Made by a program: the position numbers and the translations under genes
In this document: positions 30,815 through 39,465 of the stretch, piece after piece
Layout of the letters: every line of letters starts with the position of its first letter
Position numbering within the stretch: position 1 is the first letter of the stretch
NCBI GenBank assembly: GCA_030151225.1
Contig: JASLEG010000087.1
Span: 1-64,000 of the forward strand
Source: Burkholderia sp.
Lineage (GTDB): Bacteria > Pseudomonadota > Gammaproteobacteria > Burkholderiales > Burkholderiaceae
Reading direction: 5' to 3'
DNA: 64,000 nucleotides
Notes under the pieces: model-generated
Told to the model about the DNA's origin: nothing
Seen by the model: the letters and a program-made list of their open reading frames with translations, nothing else
Databases searched by the model: none

Positions 30815-31495
30815 ATGAAGGCCTACTTTCCGCTCGCTGCAGCCGCGGCTCTGCTCGGCCTGGCCGGCTGCAGTTTCTCCGGGTACGACGCCAGCTCCTC
30901 ATTTGCCTGCAAGGCACCCGAAGGCGTGCTTTGCAACAGCATGTCGGGGATCTATGCCAACGCGATGGCGCACAACCTACCCGAGCAGCGCGTACACGCC
31001 GGATCGGGCGAAGCCACCAACGTCACGTTGGGCAGCTACGCCAGCGACGCGGCGAGCTCAGGGGACAAGCCATCGAAAGCCGCGTCCGGCCGCACGGCAG
31101 GAATGGCGGGCATGGCCAATGGCATTCTCCCGCGCGCGCTCGACAGTGGCGCTCCGATTCACACCGCGCCGCGCGAAATGCGGATCTGGTTTGCACCGTG
31201 GCAGGACGCCGACTCGGACCTGCACGATCAGGAATACGTCTATCTGGTCGTCGATCCGGGCCGCTGGTCGATCGTGCACAACCAGGAGCGGATTCGAGCC
31301 GCTTTCCGGCCCGTCATGCCGCCGACGCCGAGCCCTGTCGCTCCCGGCAACGCCAAGGCGATGACCACGAGCGCGGACAACGACGCGTATCCGACGGCTG
31401 TCTCCAACGCTGATCGCGTGATGCAGGGCATCTTGACCCCCGCCGGCGCCGTCGATCGCGCGGCCGCATCGGTGCCTTCGGGCGCGGACCACTGA
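30815..31495 (+). CDS. traV: outer-membrane lipoprotein TraV (VirB7-like)
   Basis: ATG 30815 (not 30794) is chosen because GGGAGC precedes it and it gives a clean lipoprotein signal MKAYFPLAAAAALLGLAGC with lipobox LAGC. The mature part begins SFSGYDASSSFACKAPEGVL and CNSMSGIYANA, the Cys-rich opening shared by TraV proteins. The C-terminal region includes REMRIWFAPWQDADSDLHDQ and YVYLVVDPGRWSI, again typical. It anchors TraK and TraB in the outer membrane. The product of 226 aa is longer than F TraV (171 aa). Confidence 0.88.
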   Translation: MKAYFPLAAAAALLGLAGCSFSGYDASSSFACKAPEGVLCNSMSGIYANAMAHNLPEQRVHAGSGEATNVTLGSYASDAASSGDKPSKAASGRTAGMAGMANGILPRALDSGAPIHTAPREMRIWFAPWQDADSDLHDQEYVYLVVDPGRWSIVHNQERIRAAFRPVMPPTPSPVAPGNAKAMTTSADNDAYPTAVSNADRVMQGILTPAGAVDRAAASVPSGADH

Positions 31496-31509
31496 TTCGG
31501 GAGCCGGAC

Positions 31510-34104
31510 ATGAGCACGTTTCAGGAGTGGGTCAATGACGCCAGGGAACTGGCCAGAACCGTCGTTCGCGAGGCCATTCTCGGCACCGACGACGATCTCG
31601 GGCCGCCGGCGCCGACTGCCGCGGAGCGCCGTCGCGTCGAAAGCGTGGGGCTGCATCAGCTGCTCCCCTACGACCAGTACGACAGCGCCTCCGACCTCTA
31701 CTACAACACCGACTCTGTCGGCTTTGTGCTGGCGGTCGCCCCTCAGACCGGGGCCGATGCCGAATTGACTCGCAGTCTGCACGGGATCTACGAATCGGTC
31801 CCCGCCGGCTACGGTGTGCAGTGGATGTTGCTCGGCGACCCGATCATCGAGGAGACCCTGAACGCGTACGTGGACCTGCGTCGTCAATACGCGAACAGTG
31901 GCCGGGTTCCCTCCTTCTATCTCGAGCAAGCCGAGCGGCGCGCGGCCTCGATCCGCGCGAAGCTCGGGCAGCCGCTTTTTCCGGGCCAGAACTACTCGAT
32001 CACCGACAAGCGGCTGATGCTGTCGATCGTGCGCAAGGGCTCGCATGAGGACGCCAAGCTCCTCGAGGAAATCCAGAATCTGCGCGACGTGGTCGGCGCC
32101 ACGCTCAGGTCGGCCAGCTTTGCCAGCCGCACGACCACGCCCGAGGATCTCAAGCGATTCCTTTGGCCGATCCTCAATCCCGATGCGTTTTTCGGCGACG
32201 GCTCCGAGGTGATCGATCAGTCCTATGACGACGCCCGCTCGATCCGCGATCAGTTGACCATCTTCGGCCACCACGTTCGCGTGAAGGCCAACCAGCTGCT
32301 GTTCGGGCTGCCCCCCGAGGAGGCAGGTGAGTCCGACTCGCGCATTGCCGTGCGCAGCTTCGGCGTTCTCAAGTATCCGGATGTCAAGGAGCTCTGGGAG
32401 ATGAACAACATCGTTGGTTCGCTGTTCAACGATGTGCACCAGTATCCGTGTCCGTATCTGATCACCTGCGGCGTGATGATTCTTGACCAGAACGCGGTGG
32501 AGACTCGGGTGGCCCTGCGTAGTGCGCGCGCAACCCAGAACGCTGAGTCGAAGATCGCGAAGCTGCAGCCGGAGCTCGCGCTGCAAAACCGCGACTGGAA
32601 GGCCGTGGCGATGCAGTTGCAATCGGGTGGTTCGATGTGTGAGCTGTATCACACGCTGACCCTTTTCGCGCCACCCAAGCAAATGGAGCGGTGCGTGGCC
32701 GCTGCGAAAGGTATCTGGCGCGCGGAGCGCTTCCGGCTGTTCCCTATGCTTACGCAGCAGCTGACGACGTTTCTGTCCGCCATGCCGATGACGCTCACGA
32801 CCGACGTGCGCGACGACCTGAAGAAGTTCCGGTTGATCACCACGAAGACCACAGTGAACGCCACGGATATGGCGCCGGTGATCGCCGAGTGGTCGGGTAC
32901 AGAGGGGCGCCCCAGTTTGATGTTCTTCGGCCGGCGCGGAACACCCACGCTGGTCGACCCGTACGCGAGCTCGACGAATTACAACGGCTTTGTGGATGGC
33001 ACCTCCGGTGCCGGCAAGTCGGTTTTGATGAACGACATTATCTCCGCATACCGATCCGTTGGAGGCATCGTCCGGCTGTGCGATGTCGGCTACTCGTACG
33101 AGAAGCAGATCGACATGGCGCGCGGCCAATACGTCGACTTTAAGCCCAACTCCAGAATCATCATCAATTCATTTTCGACCGCAGGGATCGATGCAGAGAA
33201 CGGGATCGACAGCGAAGTGAAGTTTATTCGGCCGATCATCGCGCGCATGGTGTCACCGAACGCGCCTATTGACGACTTCGAGAGCTCGCTGCTTGACATC
33301 GCGACCCGCATCGTCTGGAACGACTACGGACAGGACGGCAGCCCGACTTTGGTGCGGGATGCGTTGAAGACCATCAAGGATCAGAACGCCCAGCCCGAAC
33401 GCGTCGCGCACGAACTCGCGGTGCGCCTGGAGCCGTTCTGCATAGGCGGTGTCTACGGTCGCTACGTCAACGGACGCACCAACGTGCAACTCGACAACGA
33501 AGTGGTTGGGCTCGAGCTCGAGCACCTAAACAGCGACCCCCAATTGCGCACCGTGATCATGCTCGGCTTCACCAATCAGGTGACCAACGAGATGTATCGC
33601 TTCGACCGCTCGCGCCCGAAGCTGTTCCTGACGGATGAAGGCTGGCAGATCGTGGGGGACGATGCCGAGACGGCCGACTTCATGGAAGAAGGCTACCGGC
33701 GTGCGCGCAAGTACGAAGGGAGCTTCTTCTTCGCGACCCAGGGCATCACCGATGCCGCGATGAACAAGGCGACCCAGGCGGCGTTCGACAACTCCGCGTG
33801 GAAATTCCATCTCAAGCAAAGCGAAGACACGCTCAAGAAGATCGAGAAGAGCGATGTGATGGACCTGTCGCCCGGACTCAAACGCATGCTCAGGTCGCTC
33901 TCTCCCCAGCGGGACCGCTACAGCGAATTCGTTCTGGTGGATCCGAACGGCGGCACGCACCTGCTGCGTCATATCCCGGATGAATTCACGCTCGCGATGG
34001 CCACGACCAAGGGCCCGGATTTCGAATTCATGCAGCGCCTGCGTGCCGGCGGTACCTCCACCGAGGACGCGATTCGCGCCCTCATCGAAGCCAAGCGGAA
34101 ATGA
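31510..34104 (+). CDS. traC: T4SS ATPase TraC (VirB4-like)
   Basis: The 864-aa protein carries Walker A DGTSGAGKSVLMND at about residues 496-508, preceded by SSTNYNGFVDG, and a Walker B region in RPKLFLTDEGWQIV, followed by EEGYRRARKYEGSFFFATQG, all diagnostic of TraC/VirB4. The N-terminal half reads LLPYDQYDSASDLYYNTDSV, typical of F-type TraC. It powers pilus assembly at the inner membrane. F TraC is 875 aa, so the length is normal. It overlaps trbI by 4 bases. Confidence 0.95.
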   Translation: MSTFQEWVNDARELARTVVREAILGTDDDLGPPAPTAAERRRVESVGLHQLLPYDQYDSASDLYYNTDSVGFVLAVAPQTGADAELTRSLHGIYESVPAGYGVQWMLLGDPIIEETLNAYVDLRRQYANSGRVPSFYLEQAERRAASIRAKLGQPLFPGQNYSITDKRLMLSIVRKGSHEDAKLLEEIQNLRDVVGATLRSASFASRTTTPEDLKRFLWPILNPDAFFGDGSEVIDQSYDDARSIRDQLTIFGHHVRVKANQLLFGLPPEEAGESDSRIAVRSFGVLKYPDVKELWEMNNIVGSLFNDVHQYPCPYLITCGVMILDQNAVETRVALRSARATQNAESKIAKLQPELALQNRDWKAVAMQLQSGGSMCELYHTLTLFAPPKQMERCVAAAKGIWRAERFRLFPMLTQQLTTFLSAMPMTLTTDVRDDLKKFRLITTKTTVNATDMAPVIAEWSGTEGRPSLMFFGRRGTPTLVDPYASSTNYNGFVDGTSGAGKSVLMNDIISAYRSVGGIVRLCDVGYSYEKQIDMARGQYVDFKPNSRIIINSFSTAGIDAENGIDSEVKFIRPIIARMVSPNAPIDDFESSLLDIATRIVWNDYGQDGSPTLVRDALKTIKDQNAQPERVAHELAVRLEPFCIGGVYGRYVNGRTNVQLDNEVVGLELEHLNSDPQLRTVIMLGFTNQVTNEMYRFDRSRPKLFLTDEGWQIVGDDAETADFMEEGYRRARKYEGSFFFATQGITDAAMNKATQAAFDNSAWKFHLKQSEDTLKKIEKSDVMDLSPGLKRMLRSLSPQRDRYSEFVLVDPNGGTHLLRHIPDEFTLAMATTKGPDFEFMQRLRAGGTSTEDAIRALIEAKRK

Positions 34105-34475
34105 CCATGCGCCACGACCTCGTCCTTACCAGCCTCGTCTCCGTGGGGGCGTCCCTCGTGCTCGGCGCGCCGCTCGTCTATTTCTGGACGCTGCGCAACC
34201 ACACGGCACCCGTTGTGGTGGTTGACGTGCAGAAGCTCATCAGCGACGAGCAGCAGGCGTTGCTGAAGACCTTCAACAACGGTGACCCGGTGCACATGAC
34301 CGACGACGCGAAGAGCAAGGCGACCCAGCACGCCGGGGACTATGCCAAGCGTCTGTCGGACGCGCTGGACCAACTCGGCGCCGAATGCGGCTGCGTGGTG
34401 GTGAACAAGGCCGCGGTGCTCGCCGGCGCGGCGCCCGACCTCACCGATGTGATTTCTCGGAGGATCGCGAAGTGA
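34101..34475 (+). CDS. trbI: TrbI-like inner-membrane protein
   Basis: ATG 34101 (or 34107) lies in the traC stop. The 124-aa protein has one membrane segment (VSVGASLVLGAPLVYFW) and a periplasmic region with VVVDVQKLISDEQQALLKTF and GCVVVNKAAVLAGAAPDLTD, the DVQKL and (V)NK-AVL-GA-DLTD features of F-type TrbI. TrbI influences pilus retraction in F. It is followed by the S26 peptidase whose GTG start overlaps the trbI stop. Confidence 0.82.
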   Translation: MTMRHDLVLTSLVSVGASLVLGAPLVYFWTLRNHTAPVVVVDVQKLISDEQQALLKTFNNGDPVHMTDDAKSKATQHAGDYAKRLSDALDQLGAECGCVVVNKAAVLAGAAPDLTDVISRRIAK

Positions 34476-34978
34476 TCGCGCGTCCTGCCCCGGATCGGCT
34501 CTCACGGTACCGCCGCTTCGTGCGCGTGATGGCAGCCATGACGATCGTTGCGGCGATCGTCTGGGCCATGGTGCCCTGGTACGGCCTGACCTTCAACATG
34601 TCCACGAGCCTGCCCGGCACGTTGTACTTCATTCGCAAGGGTGCGGACCGGCCGGCCGTCGGCGACACGATCGCATTCCGATGGCATGGCGGCGCCACCT
34701 ACCCGGCCGGCGTCACTTTCATCAAGCACGTGGCTGGCGTGCCGGGCGACGTGGTGCGCGTGGTGGGACGCAACGTCTGGGTCAACGGCACGTACATCGG
34801 CTACGCCAAGCCGATTTCGCTCGCGGGCCTGGCGCTCTTCCCGACAGCGGATGGGGTGATTCCTCCCGGGTACTACTTCGTCGCGACGCCAAACCCGAAC
34901 AGCCTCGACTCTCGGTATTCGATCGCCGGCAACGTTCCTCAATCCGCGATCGTCGGGGAGGCCTATGAAGTTTTCTAA
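34472..34978 (+). CDS. trhF: S26 signal-peptidase-like transfer protein (TraF/TrhF)
   Basis: GTG 34472 is supported by TCGGAGGAT and overlaps trbI. The 168-aa protein has an N-terminal membrane segment (about 20-40), the catalytic serine in NMSTSLPGTLY (Ser46), the general-base lysine in FIKHVAGVPGD (Lys85), and a C-terminal PGYYFVATPNPNSLDSRYSI that gives the third conserved box. This is the S26C conjugative-peptidase family (TraF of RP4, TrhF of R27), likely maturing pilin or another exported part. It is a different protein from the thioredoxin-like TraF at 42402. It overlaps traW by 14 bases. Confidence 0.88.
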   Translation: MIARPAPDRLSRYRRFVRVMAAMTIVAAIVWAMVPWYGLTFNMSTSLPGTLYFIRKGADRPAVGDTIAFRWHGGATYPAGVTFIKHVAGVPGDVVRVVGRNVWVNGTYIGYAKPISLAGLALFPTADGVIPPGYYFVATPNPNSLDSRYSIAGNVPQSAIVGEAYEVF

Positions 34979-35603
34979 GAGCCTCGCAATCGCTGCGGTT
35001 CTCGCAATCCGCGTGACCAGCGCACACGCCGACGACTTGGGTGCGGTCGGCCCGACGTATCCAATCGCCGAGCACGATGCTGTCGCCATGCTCAAGCATC
35101 GCCTGCGTGAAATGGAGGCGAACGGGGGCCTCGCCACGCTTCAGCGCCGTGCCCGCGAGCGCGCACTCCACGACATCACGACGCTGCCGGCTGTCTCCGG
35201 CATCTCGACCGTGACGGAATACGCGCGCCGGCTGATCGACCCGACCGTCACCTACGACAAACCTGTGACCAACGACGAGGGCGCCGTGATCGTGCCGGCG
35301 GGCACGCACATAAACCCGCTCGACATCGTGACGCTGCACGAGCGCCTGGTGTTCTTCGACGGCCGAGACCCAGCCCAGGTGAACGCCGTGCAAGCGCTTG
35401 CGCTCCACGACGGGACCGGAATCAAGCCCATTCTCACTGCTGGGTCTTGGCTCGATCTCACGAAGTCCTGGAAGCGCCAGGTCTATTTCGATCAGCAAGG
35501 GCGCCTGACGCAACGCTTCGGCATTACGCGCGTGCCGGCTGTGATCAGCCAGCAAGGCAACCAGCTGCTGCTCGAGGAAGAGCCAGCGGCCGTGTTGCGA
35601 TGA
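34965..35603 (+). CDS. traW: periplasmic pilus assembly protein TraW
   Basis: The 212-aa protein has a signal peptide (MKFSKSLAIAAVLAIRVTSA) and the TraW pattern: LGAVGPTYPIAEHDAVAMLK near the N-terminus, a helical middle, GTHINPLDIVTLHERLVFFD, KPILTAGSWLDLTKSWKRQV, YFDQQGRLTQRFGITRVPAV. TraW works with TraU and TrbC in pilus extension. Its length matches F TraW (210 aa). The stop is overlapped by an upstream alternative start of the next gene. Confidence 0.92.
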   Translation: MKFSKSLAIAAVLAIRVTSAHADDLGAVGPTYPIAEHDAVAMLKHRLREMEANGGLATLQRRARERALHDITTLPAVSGISTVTEYARRLIDPTVTYDKPVTNDEGAVIVPAGTHINPLDIVTLHERLVFFDGRDPAQVNAVQALALHDGTGIKPILTAGSWLDLTKSWKRQVYFDQQGRLTQRFGITRVPAVISQQGNQLLLEEEPAAVLR

Positions 35604-35620
35604 CCGATAGGGAGACGGGA

Positions 35621-36316
35621 ATGAGTGAACTGTTACGCGTTGATGTGACGTCGACGCACGTGTCGCGTGGCGTCTGCGTGAGCCTCGCGGCCCGCGCCTA
35701 CGCCCGGCTGCTCGAGGCGGTGCAGGATACGGCGGGCGATCACGGCTACGTGTTCGTCGTGGGCGCGCACCACGCGGAACTGCCGCAAGCGGTGGTGACC
35801 GCGATCGACCTGGCGCTCACCCAGCGTGTTCGCGGCGCGGCCAATTCGGCCGAAGCGGAGCAGCAAGGTCGCGCGTTGACCATCCACCTCCTGAATGCGA
35901 TCGCGGAGCAGGAAATTGGTCTGGTGGCCGACCCGGAATTGATGGCTGCGCGCACGCTGGAGCGGGCACGCCGTGCCTCAACCCCGGCTGCACGGCCCCA
36001 CTTCGTTCAAGTGCGTGCCGCTCTGCGCCGTCTCCCGTCGATCGCTGGCATCAGGCTGGACGGGGTGGCGTTTCCTGTGGGCCTGATCACGCTGGTCGGC
36101 GCCGGTTGCTTCGTCGGCACGGTAGCGCTCCACGCCGGCGACCGTCTCGCTGCAGACCTCTGGCCGGCGACCGTCGCGGCCGGGCCGCTGCCGCAGGCCG
36201 GGCTCGGTGCCGACCGCCAGCCTCCCCAAGCCGTGCCGCCACGCCGGCAGCCGCCCCATCTTATGCGCCGCCGGCCGACCGAATTCCAAACCCCCACGCT
36301 CGAGAGCTCGCAATGA
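35621..36316 (+). CDS. hypothetical protein in the transfer operon, 231 aa
   Basis: ATG 35621 is chosen because GGGAGACGGGA lies just upstream; ATG 35600, in the traW stop, would add seven residues. The N-terminal 145 residues form a soluble helical domain (GVCVSLAARAYARLLEAVQD, YVFVVGAHHAELPQAVVTAI, ALTIHLLNAIAEQEIGLVAD). A membrane segment follows (about 150-172, GVAFPVGLITLVGAGCFVGT), then a Pro-rich tail. Topology suggests a cytoplasmic domain anchored in the inner membrane. The next gene encodes a protein of similar layout. I recognise no family. Confidence 0.65.
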   Translation: MSELLRVDVTSTHVSRGVCVSLAARAYARLLEAVQDTAGDHGYVFVVGAHHAELPQAVVTAIDLALTQRVRGAANSAEAEQQGRALTIHLLNAIAEQEIGLVADPELMAARTLERARRASTPAARPHFVQVRAALRRLPSIAGIRLDGVAFPVGLITLVGAGCFVGTVALHAGDRLAADLWPATVAAGPLPQAGLGADRQPPQAVPPRRQPPHLMRRRPTEFQTPTLESSQ

Positions 36317-37281
36317 TCCAACGGAACAGCATCGACATCACCGCCGAACCGATGGCCACCACGTTGATGGCCAATCTCGCGACGCCGGATAACGCGGCCG
36401 TGTTGCGCGCCTTCCAGGACACGGCAGCGCGCCTGGACTATCGGCTCCTGAAGCAGTTGACCATCGAAAGCCTGCCGGATGCCGCCCACCAGGCCTTCAA
36501 CGAGGCGGTGGCAGTGGTGGCGGCTCAGGACTGTGCGGCCCTGGTGATCAGCGAGATTATCGGCGCGCTGGGCCGGCAAGGGATTTTCCTCCACATGGGC
36601 GCATCGACGACCGATCTGCTACGTGCCGAGTCGCAGCGTACCGCGCGCGTCGTTCCGCTCCTGTTTCGCGAAGTCGAGGACGTGCCCCCCGCGGCCGCGG
36701 AGCGCGAGCCTCGTCGCCTCAGCGTCGACGTGTCGAACGATCAGGTCGTGGTGTCCGGCGAAGGGCTGCTCACCACCTACAACTGGCGAGCCAACGCGTA
36801 CGACAACCGCGTCGCGCGCCTTTCGATCGTGTCGACGGAGCCGGCTCTCCGCCCTAGCGACGACGCCACCTACAGCGTGGTGTCGGGGGAAGGGGCGAGC
36901 CGCATGGCCCACCTCATTGCCGACAACCTGAGCAAAGCCGAGGCACTGGCGCTGATCGACCGCATTCAGGTGGGGGTGAAACACGCCCTGGGCATTGGCG
37001 CAGTGCCCGAGAGCGTTGTCGACCTGAATGCGCCGGACATGTCGCCGGTCGCGGAATCGGAATCGAATACGCCGCCTCGGGGGCACGCGCTGCTCGAGAG
37101 CATCGCCAAAGGCGTGTGGCGCGTGCTCTGGATCGGCGTTTGCGCCGTGGCCGGCTCGGCGGCAGTTGGCGCTGCGGTATTCGTGTTGCCGATCGTCTAC
37201 CGCATCGGGCAGCACGTCAGCGCACACCTGATCGATCTCGCGCTCGGCGGCCACCCTGCCCTGCTGGGACTTCTGTCGTGA
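36313..37281 (+). CDS. hypothetical membrane-anchored protein in the transfer operon, 322 aa
   Basis: ATG 36313 overlaps the previous stop (ATGA). About 255 soluble residues (ATLMANLATPDNAAVLRAFQ, ALVISEIIGALGRQGIFLHM, LSVDVSNDQVVVSGEGLLTT) precede one or two membrane segments near the C-terminus (VLWIGVCAVAGSAAVGAAVF). Like its upstream neighbour it is predicted to be a cytoplasmic domain tethered to the inner membrane. It has no ATPase or nuclease motif. The pair lies between traW and traU, where F has trbC and small tra genes, so they may be accessory to this plasmid lineage. Confidence 0.65.
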   Translation: MIQRNSIDITAEPMATTLMANLATPDNAAVLRAFQDTAARLDYRLLKQLTIESLPDAAHQAFNEAVAVVAAQDCAALVISEIIGALGRQGIFLHMGASTTDLLRAESQRTARVVPLLFREVEDVPPAAAEREPRRLSVDVSNDQVVVSGEGLLTTYNWRANAYDNRVARLSIVSTEPALRPSDDATYSVVSGEGASRMAHLIADNLSKAEALALIDRIQVGVKHALGIGAVPESVVDLNAPDMSPVAESESNTPPRGHALLESIAKGVWRVLWIGVCAVAGSAAVGAAVFVLPIVYRIGQHVSAHLIDLALGGHPALLGLLS

Positions 37282-37310
37282 GCGCCCGAAACCAAATCCG
37301 AGGATACGCA

Positions 37311-37637
37311 ATGAATGACAACACGAATTCCAATCGTCACGCCCCCGCTCCGATGCATGACGATCAGCCAGAAACCCTCAGGAGCGCAATCACGAGCACG
37401 GCAGTGATGGTGGGCTGTGTATTCATCAGGATTGTTCTCTGGTTGGTCGCTGTTGCAACCGTTCCGGTCAGTTTCTATTACTTTTTTGAGTCCATTGGTG
37501 CACACAGGGCTGCGAACGTAGTCGCCAATTCGGTCATATTTGGACTCGTCGTAGGGCTGGTTGTCTCACTCTGCGCGCTCCCGATTCTGGTCTTCGCCCG
37601 GATCGTAGCGATGTTCCAAGACGGCGATCGGTCATGA
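37311..37637 (+). CDS. small membrane protein in the transfer operon, 108 aa
   Basis: ATG 37311 follows CCGAGGATACGCA. The 108-aa protein has two membrane segments (about 37-62, VMVGCVFIRIVLWLVAVATV, and 75-98, VIFGLVVGLVVSLCALPILV) with short hydrophilic ends. Codon use is slightly less GC-biased than in neighbours. The stop overlaps traU by 4 bases. No family recognised. Confidence 0.62.
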   Translation: MNDNTNSNRHAPAPMHDDQPETLRSAITSTAVMVGCVFIRIVLWLVAVATVPVSFYYFFESIGAHRAANVVANSVIFGLVVGLVVSLCALPILVFARIVAMFQDGDRS

Positions 37638-38665
37638 GCCCGACCTCGCTCTTTTGTCGCTGGTACATCGCACTCGCTGTGGTGTTGAGCGCTGTCTGCG
37701 TGTCGACGCCGGCTGACGCAGGCCAGTGCGTCGGCCGCTTCGCCAACCCGATCACCGATATCTGCTGGGAATGCGCGTTCCCGATGGCCATCGGCAGCGT
37801 CACGTTTCTCAGCGACGGCCAGGACGACACCACCAACCCCGGTGGGTTCCTGTGCTATTGCAACGGCACCTTCGGGGTGAAGTTCAGCTTCTGGGAACCG
37901 ATCCGGCGTGTGGACGTGACCCGCTCCCCCTACTGCTTCGTCTCGCTCGGTGGGATCTCGCTCGATCCCGGTATCCACGCACCGGAAGGCGATGTGCGTC
38001 TGCAGAAGGACGACACCCGCCAAAGCTTCTACCAGGTTCACTGGTACACGGATCCGGTCATGTATTACACCGAGGTCCTGCTCGACGATCCCTGCATGGA
38101 AACCGGCAGCTTCGATGTCGCCTACATGACCGAGGTCGACCCGACCTGGAGCGACGACGATCTCACCATGCTTCTCGAGCCCGAAACCTACCTTTTCGGA
38201 AGCCCCGTCGCGCAGGCAGCCTGCGCGGGCGACTGCGTGCTCTCGAGCCTCGGCTTCGGCAGCAACCTGCTCTTTTGGTGCGCCGGCTGCAACGGCTCCA
38301 TCTACCCATTTAACGGCCACGTGCAGGCACACGTCTCCGCGATCCAGGCGTCATCGCTGCTGGTGGAGCGGATGACCGCGAAGCTGCATCGGGAGGGGCT
38401 CATGTGGGGCACCACCGGCGACGACGCCATGTGCGGCTATTACCTGCAGCCCGTGATGGACAAGACCCAATACAAGTACACGATGCTCTACCCGGTCGCC
38501 CAGACCGACAAGATCAACGGCCAATGCTGCCAGCCGTACGGGCGTACCTCCGCTCTGTGGGGCGCAGGAAAGATGATCCCGTACACCGGCGAGGACTTCG
38601 CCTACGAAATCTTCCGCAAGCGCAACTGCTGCTCGGGCGCCAATCTCGGAGATCTGCCGCAATGA
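37634..38665 (+). CDS. traU: pilus assembly protein TraU
   Basis: The 343-aa protein has a signal peptide cleaved near PADA, then GQCVGRFANPITDICWECAF and PMAIGSVTF, a nearly invariant TraU opening. Cys-rich segments (FLCYCNGTFGVKFSFWEPIR, CAGDCVLSSLGFGSNLLFWC, CAGCNG) and the C-terminal GQCCQPYGRTSALWGAGK follow. TraU is a periplasmic, disulfide-rich protein needed for DNA transfer more than for pili. The many cysteines fit the DsbC and TraF oxidoreductases in the same operon. Overlaps trbC by 4 bases. Confidence 0.94.
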   Translation: MSPTSLFCRWYIALAVVLSAVCVSTPADAGQCVGRFANPITDICWECAFPMAIGSVTFLSDGQDDTTNPGGFLCYCNGTFGVKFSFWEPIRRVDVTRSPYCFVSLGGISLDPGIHAPEGDVRLQKDDTRQSFYQVHWYTDPVMYYTEVLLDDPCMETGSFDVAYMTEVDPTWSDDDLTMLLEPETYLFGSPVAQAACAGDCVLSSLGFGSNLLFWCAGCNGSIYPFNGHVQAHVSAIQASSLLVERMTAKLHREGLMWGTTGDDAMCGYYLQPVMDKTQYKYTMLYPVAQTDKINGQCCQPYGRTSALWGAGKMIPYTGEDFAYEIFRKRNCCSGANLGDLPQ

Positions 38666-39465
38666 AGCTGCTCAACCTCAGCATGACGGCGGCCGCGTGC
38701 GCGATCGCGCTCTCCTCGAGCGCTTCGCTCGCTCAGACGGTCTCCAACGATGCGCTGAAGCGCGAACAGCAACAGATCAACGCGACGCGCCGCGCCACGT
38801 TCGATCAGGCCGCCAGCGGCGCGGACCGGTATCGCGGCGCTCAGCCAGCCGCGGCCGCGGTCGATGCCGAAATGCGGCGCATCCAGGGCGAGCGAGTCCG
38901 GCAAATGGATCAGGCGAGCGCCAAGGCGGCGCACGACGGCAACGACTTCCCGAACATGCCCGTGCTCCGGTCATCGCCCGTGCCGAGCTCGGCCAGCGCC
39001 GACCCGATGACCGTCGCGAAACGCTACGAAGATCGTGTCCAGCGCCGTGTCACCAATTCCTTCGTGGCCTTCGCCAGCTTCTCGATGCCAGACGCCTCGC
39101 TCGTGCGTCTCGTCAAGGCCATGAGCCTGGCGGGTGGCACCGTCGTGTTTCGCGGCTTCAAGGACGATTCCCTCAAGGCAACGGCCGCCGAGATGCAGCG
39201 CCTGGGCATCGCCTCGGGCGGCATCGTCGTGAACCCGAAGGCGTTCGTTCAGTACCGCGTCGAGCGTGTTCCCGCTTTCGTCGTCACGCAAGGCGGCGAT
39301 GCGGACAGCCAGGTCGACAGCAGCGGGTGTGCTCTGCCTGCCTCCTATGTGTCGATCGCAGGCGACGTGACCCCCGCCTTCGCCCTGCGCCAGATTGTCG
39401 ACCACAGCCCGACCTATGCCGGCATCGCGAACCGCTACCTGCGTGCGTTGGGGGACGTGGAGTGA
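38662..39465 (+). CDS. trbC: pilus assembly protein TrbC (F-type)
   Basis: ATG 38662 lies in the traU stop. The 267-aa protein has a signal peptide (MKLLNLSMTAAACAIALSSS), a long helical region, and a thioredoxin-like domain: NSFVAFASFSMPDASLVRLV, MSLAGGTVVFRGFKDDSLKA, ASGGIVVNPKAFVQYRVERV, PAFVVTQ. This S(F/M)SMP-SL and P--F--Y-V--VPAFV pattern defines F-type TrbC. It works with TraW. No CXXC is present, as usual for the family. Overlaps the next start by one base. Confidence 0.9.
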   Translation: MKLLNLSMTAAACAIALSSSASLAQTVSNDALKREQQQINATRRATFDQAASGADRYRGAQPAAAAVDAEMRRIQGERVRQMDQASAKAAHDGNDFPNMPVLRSSPVPSSASADPMTVAKRYEDRVQRRVTNSFVAFASFSMPDASLVRLVKAMSLAGGTVVFRGFKDDSLKATAAEMQRLGIASGGIVVNPKAFVQYRVERVPAFVVTQGGDADSQVDSSGCALPASYVSIAGDVTPAFALRQIVDHSPTYAGIANRYLRALGDVE

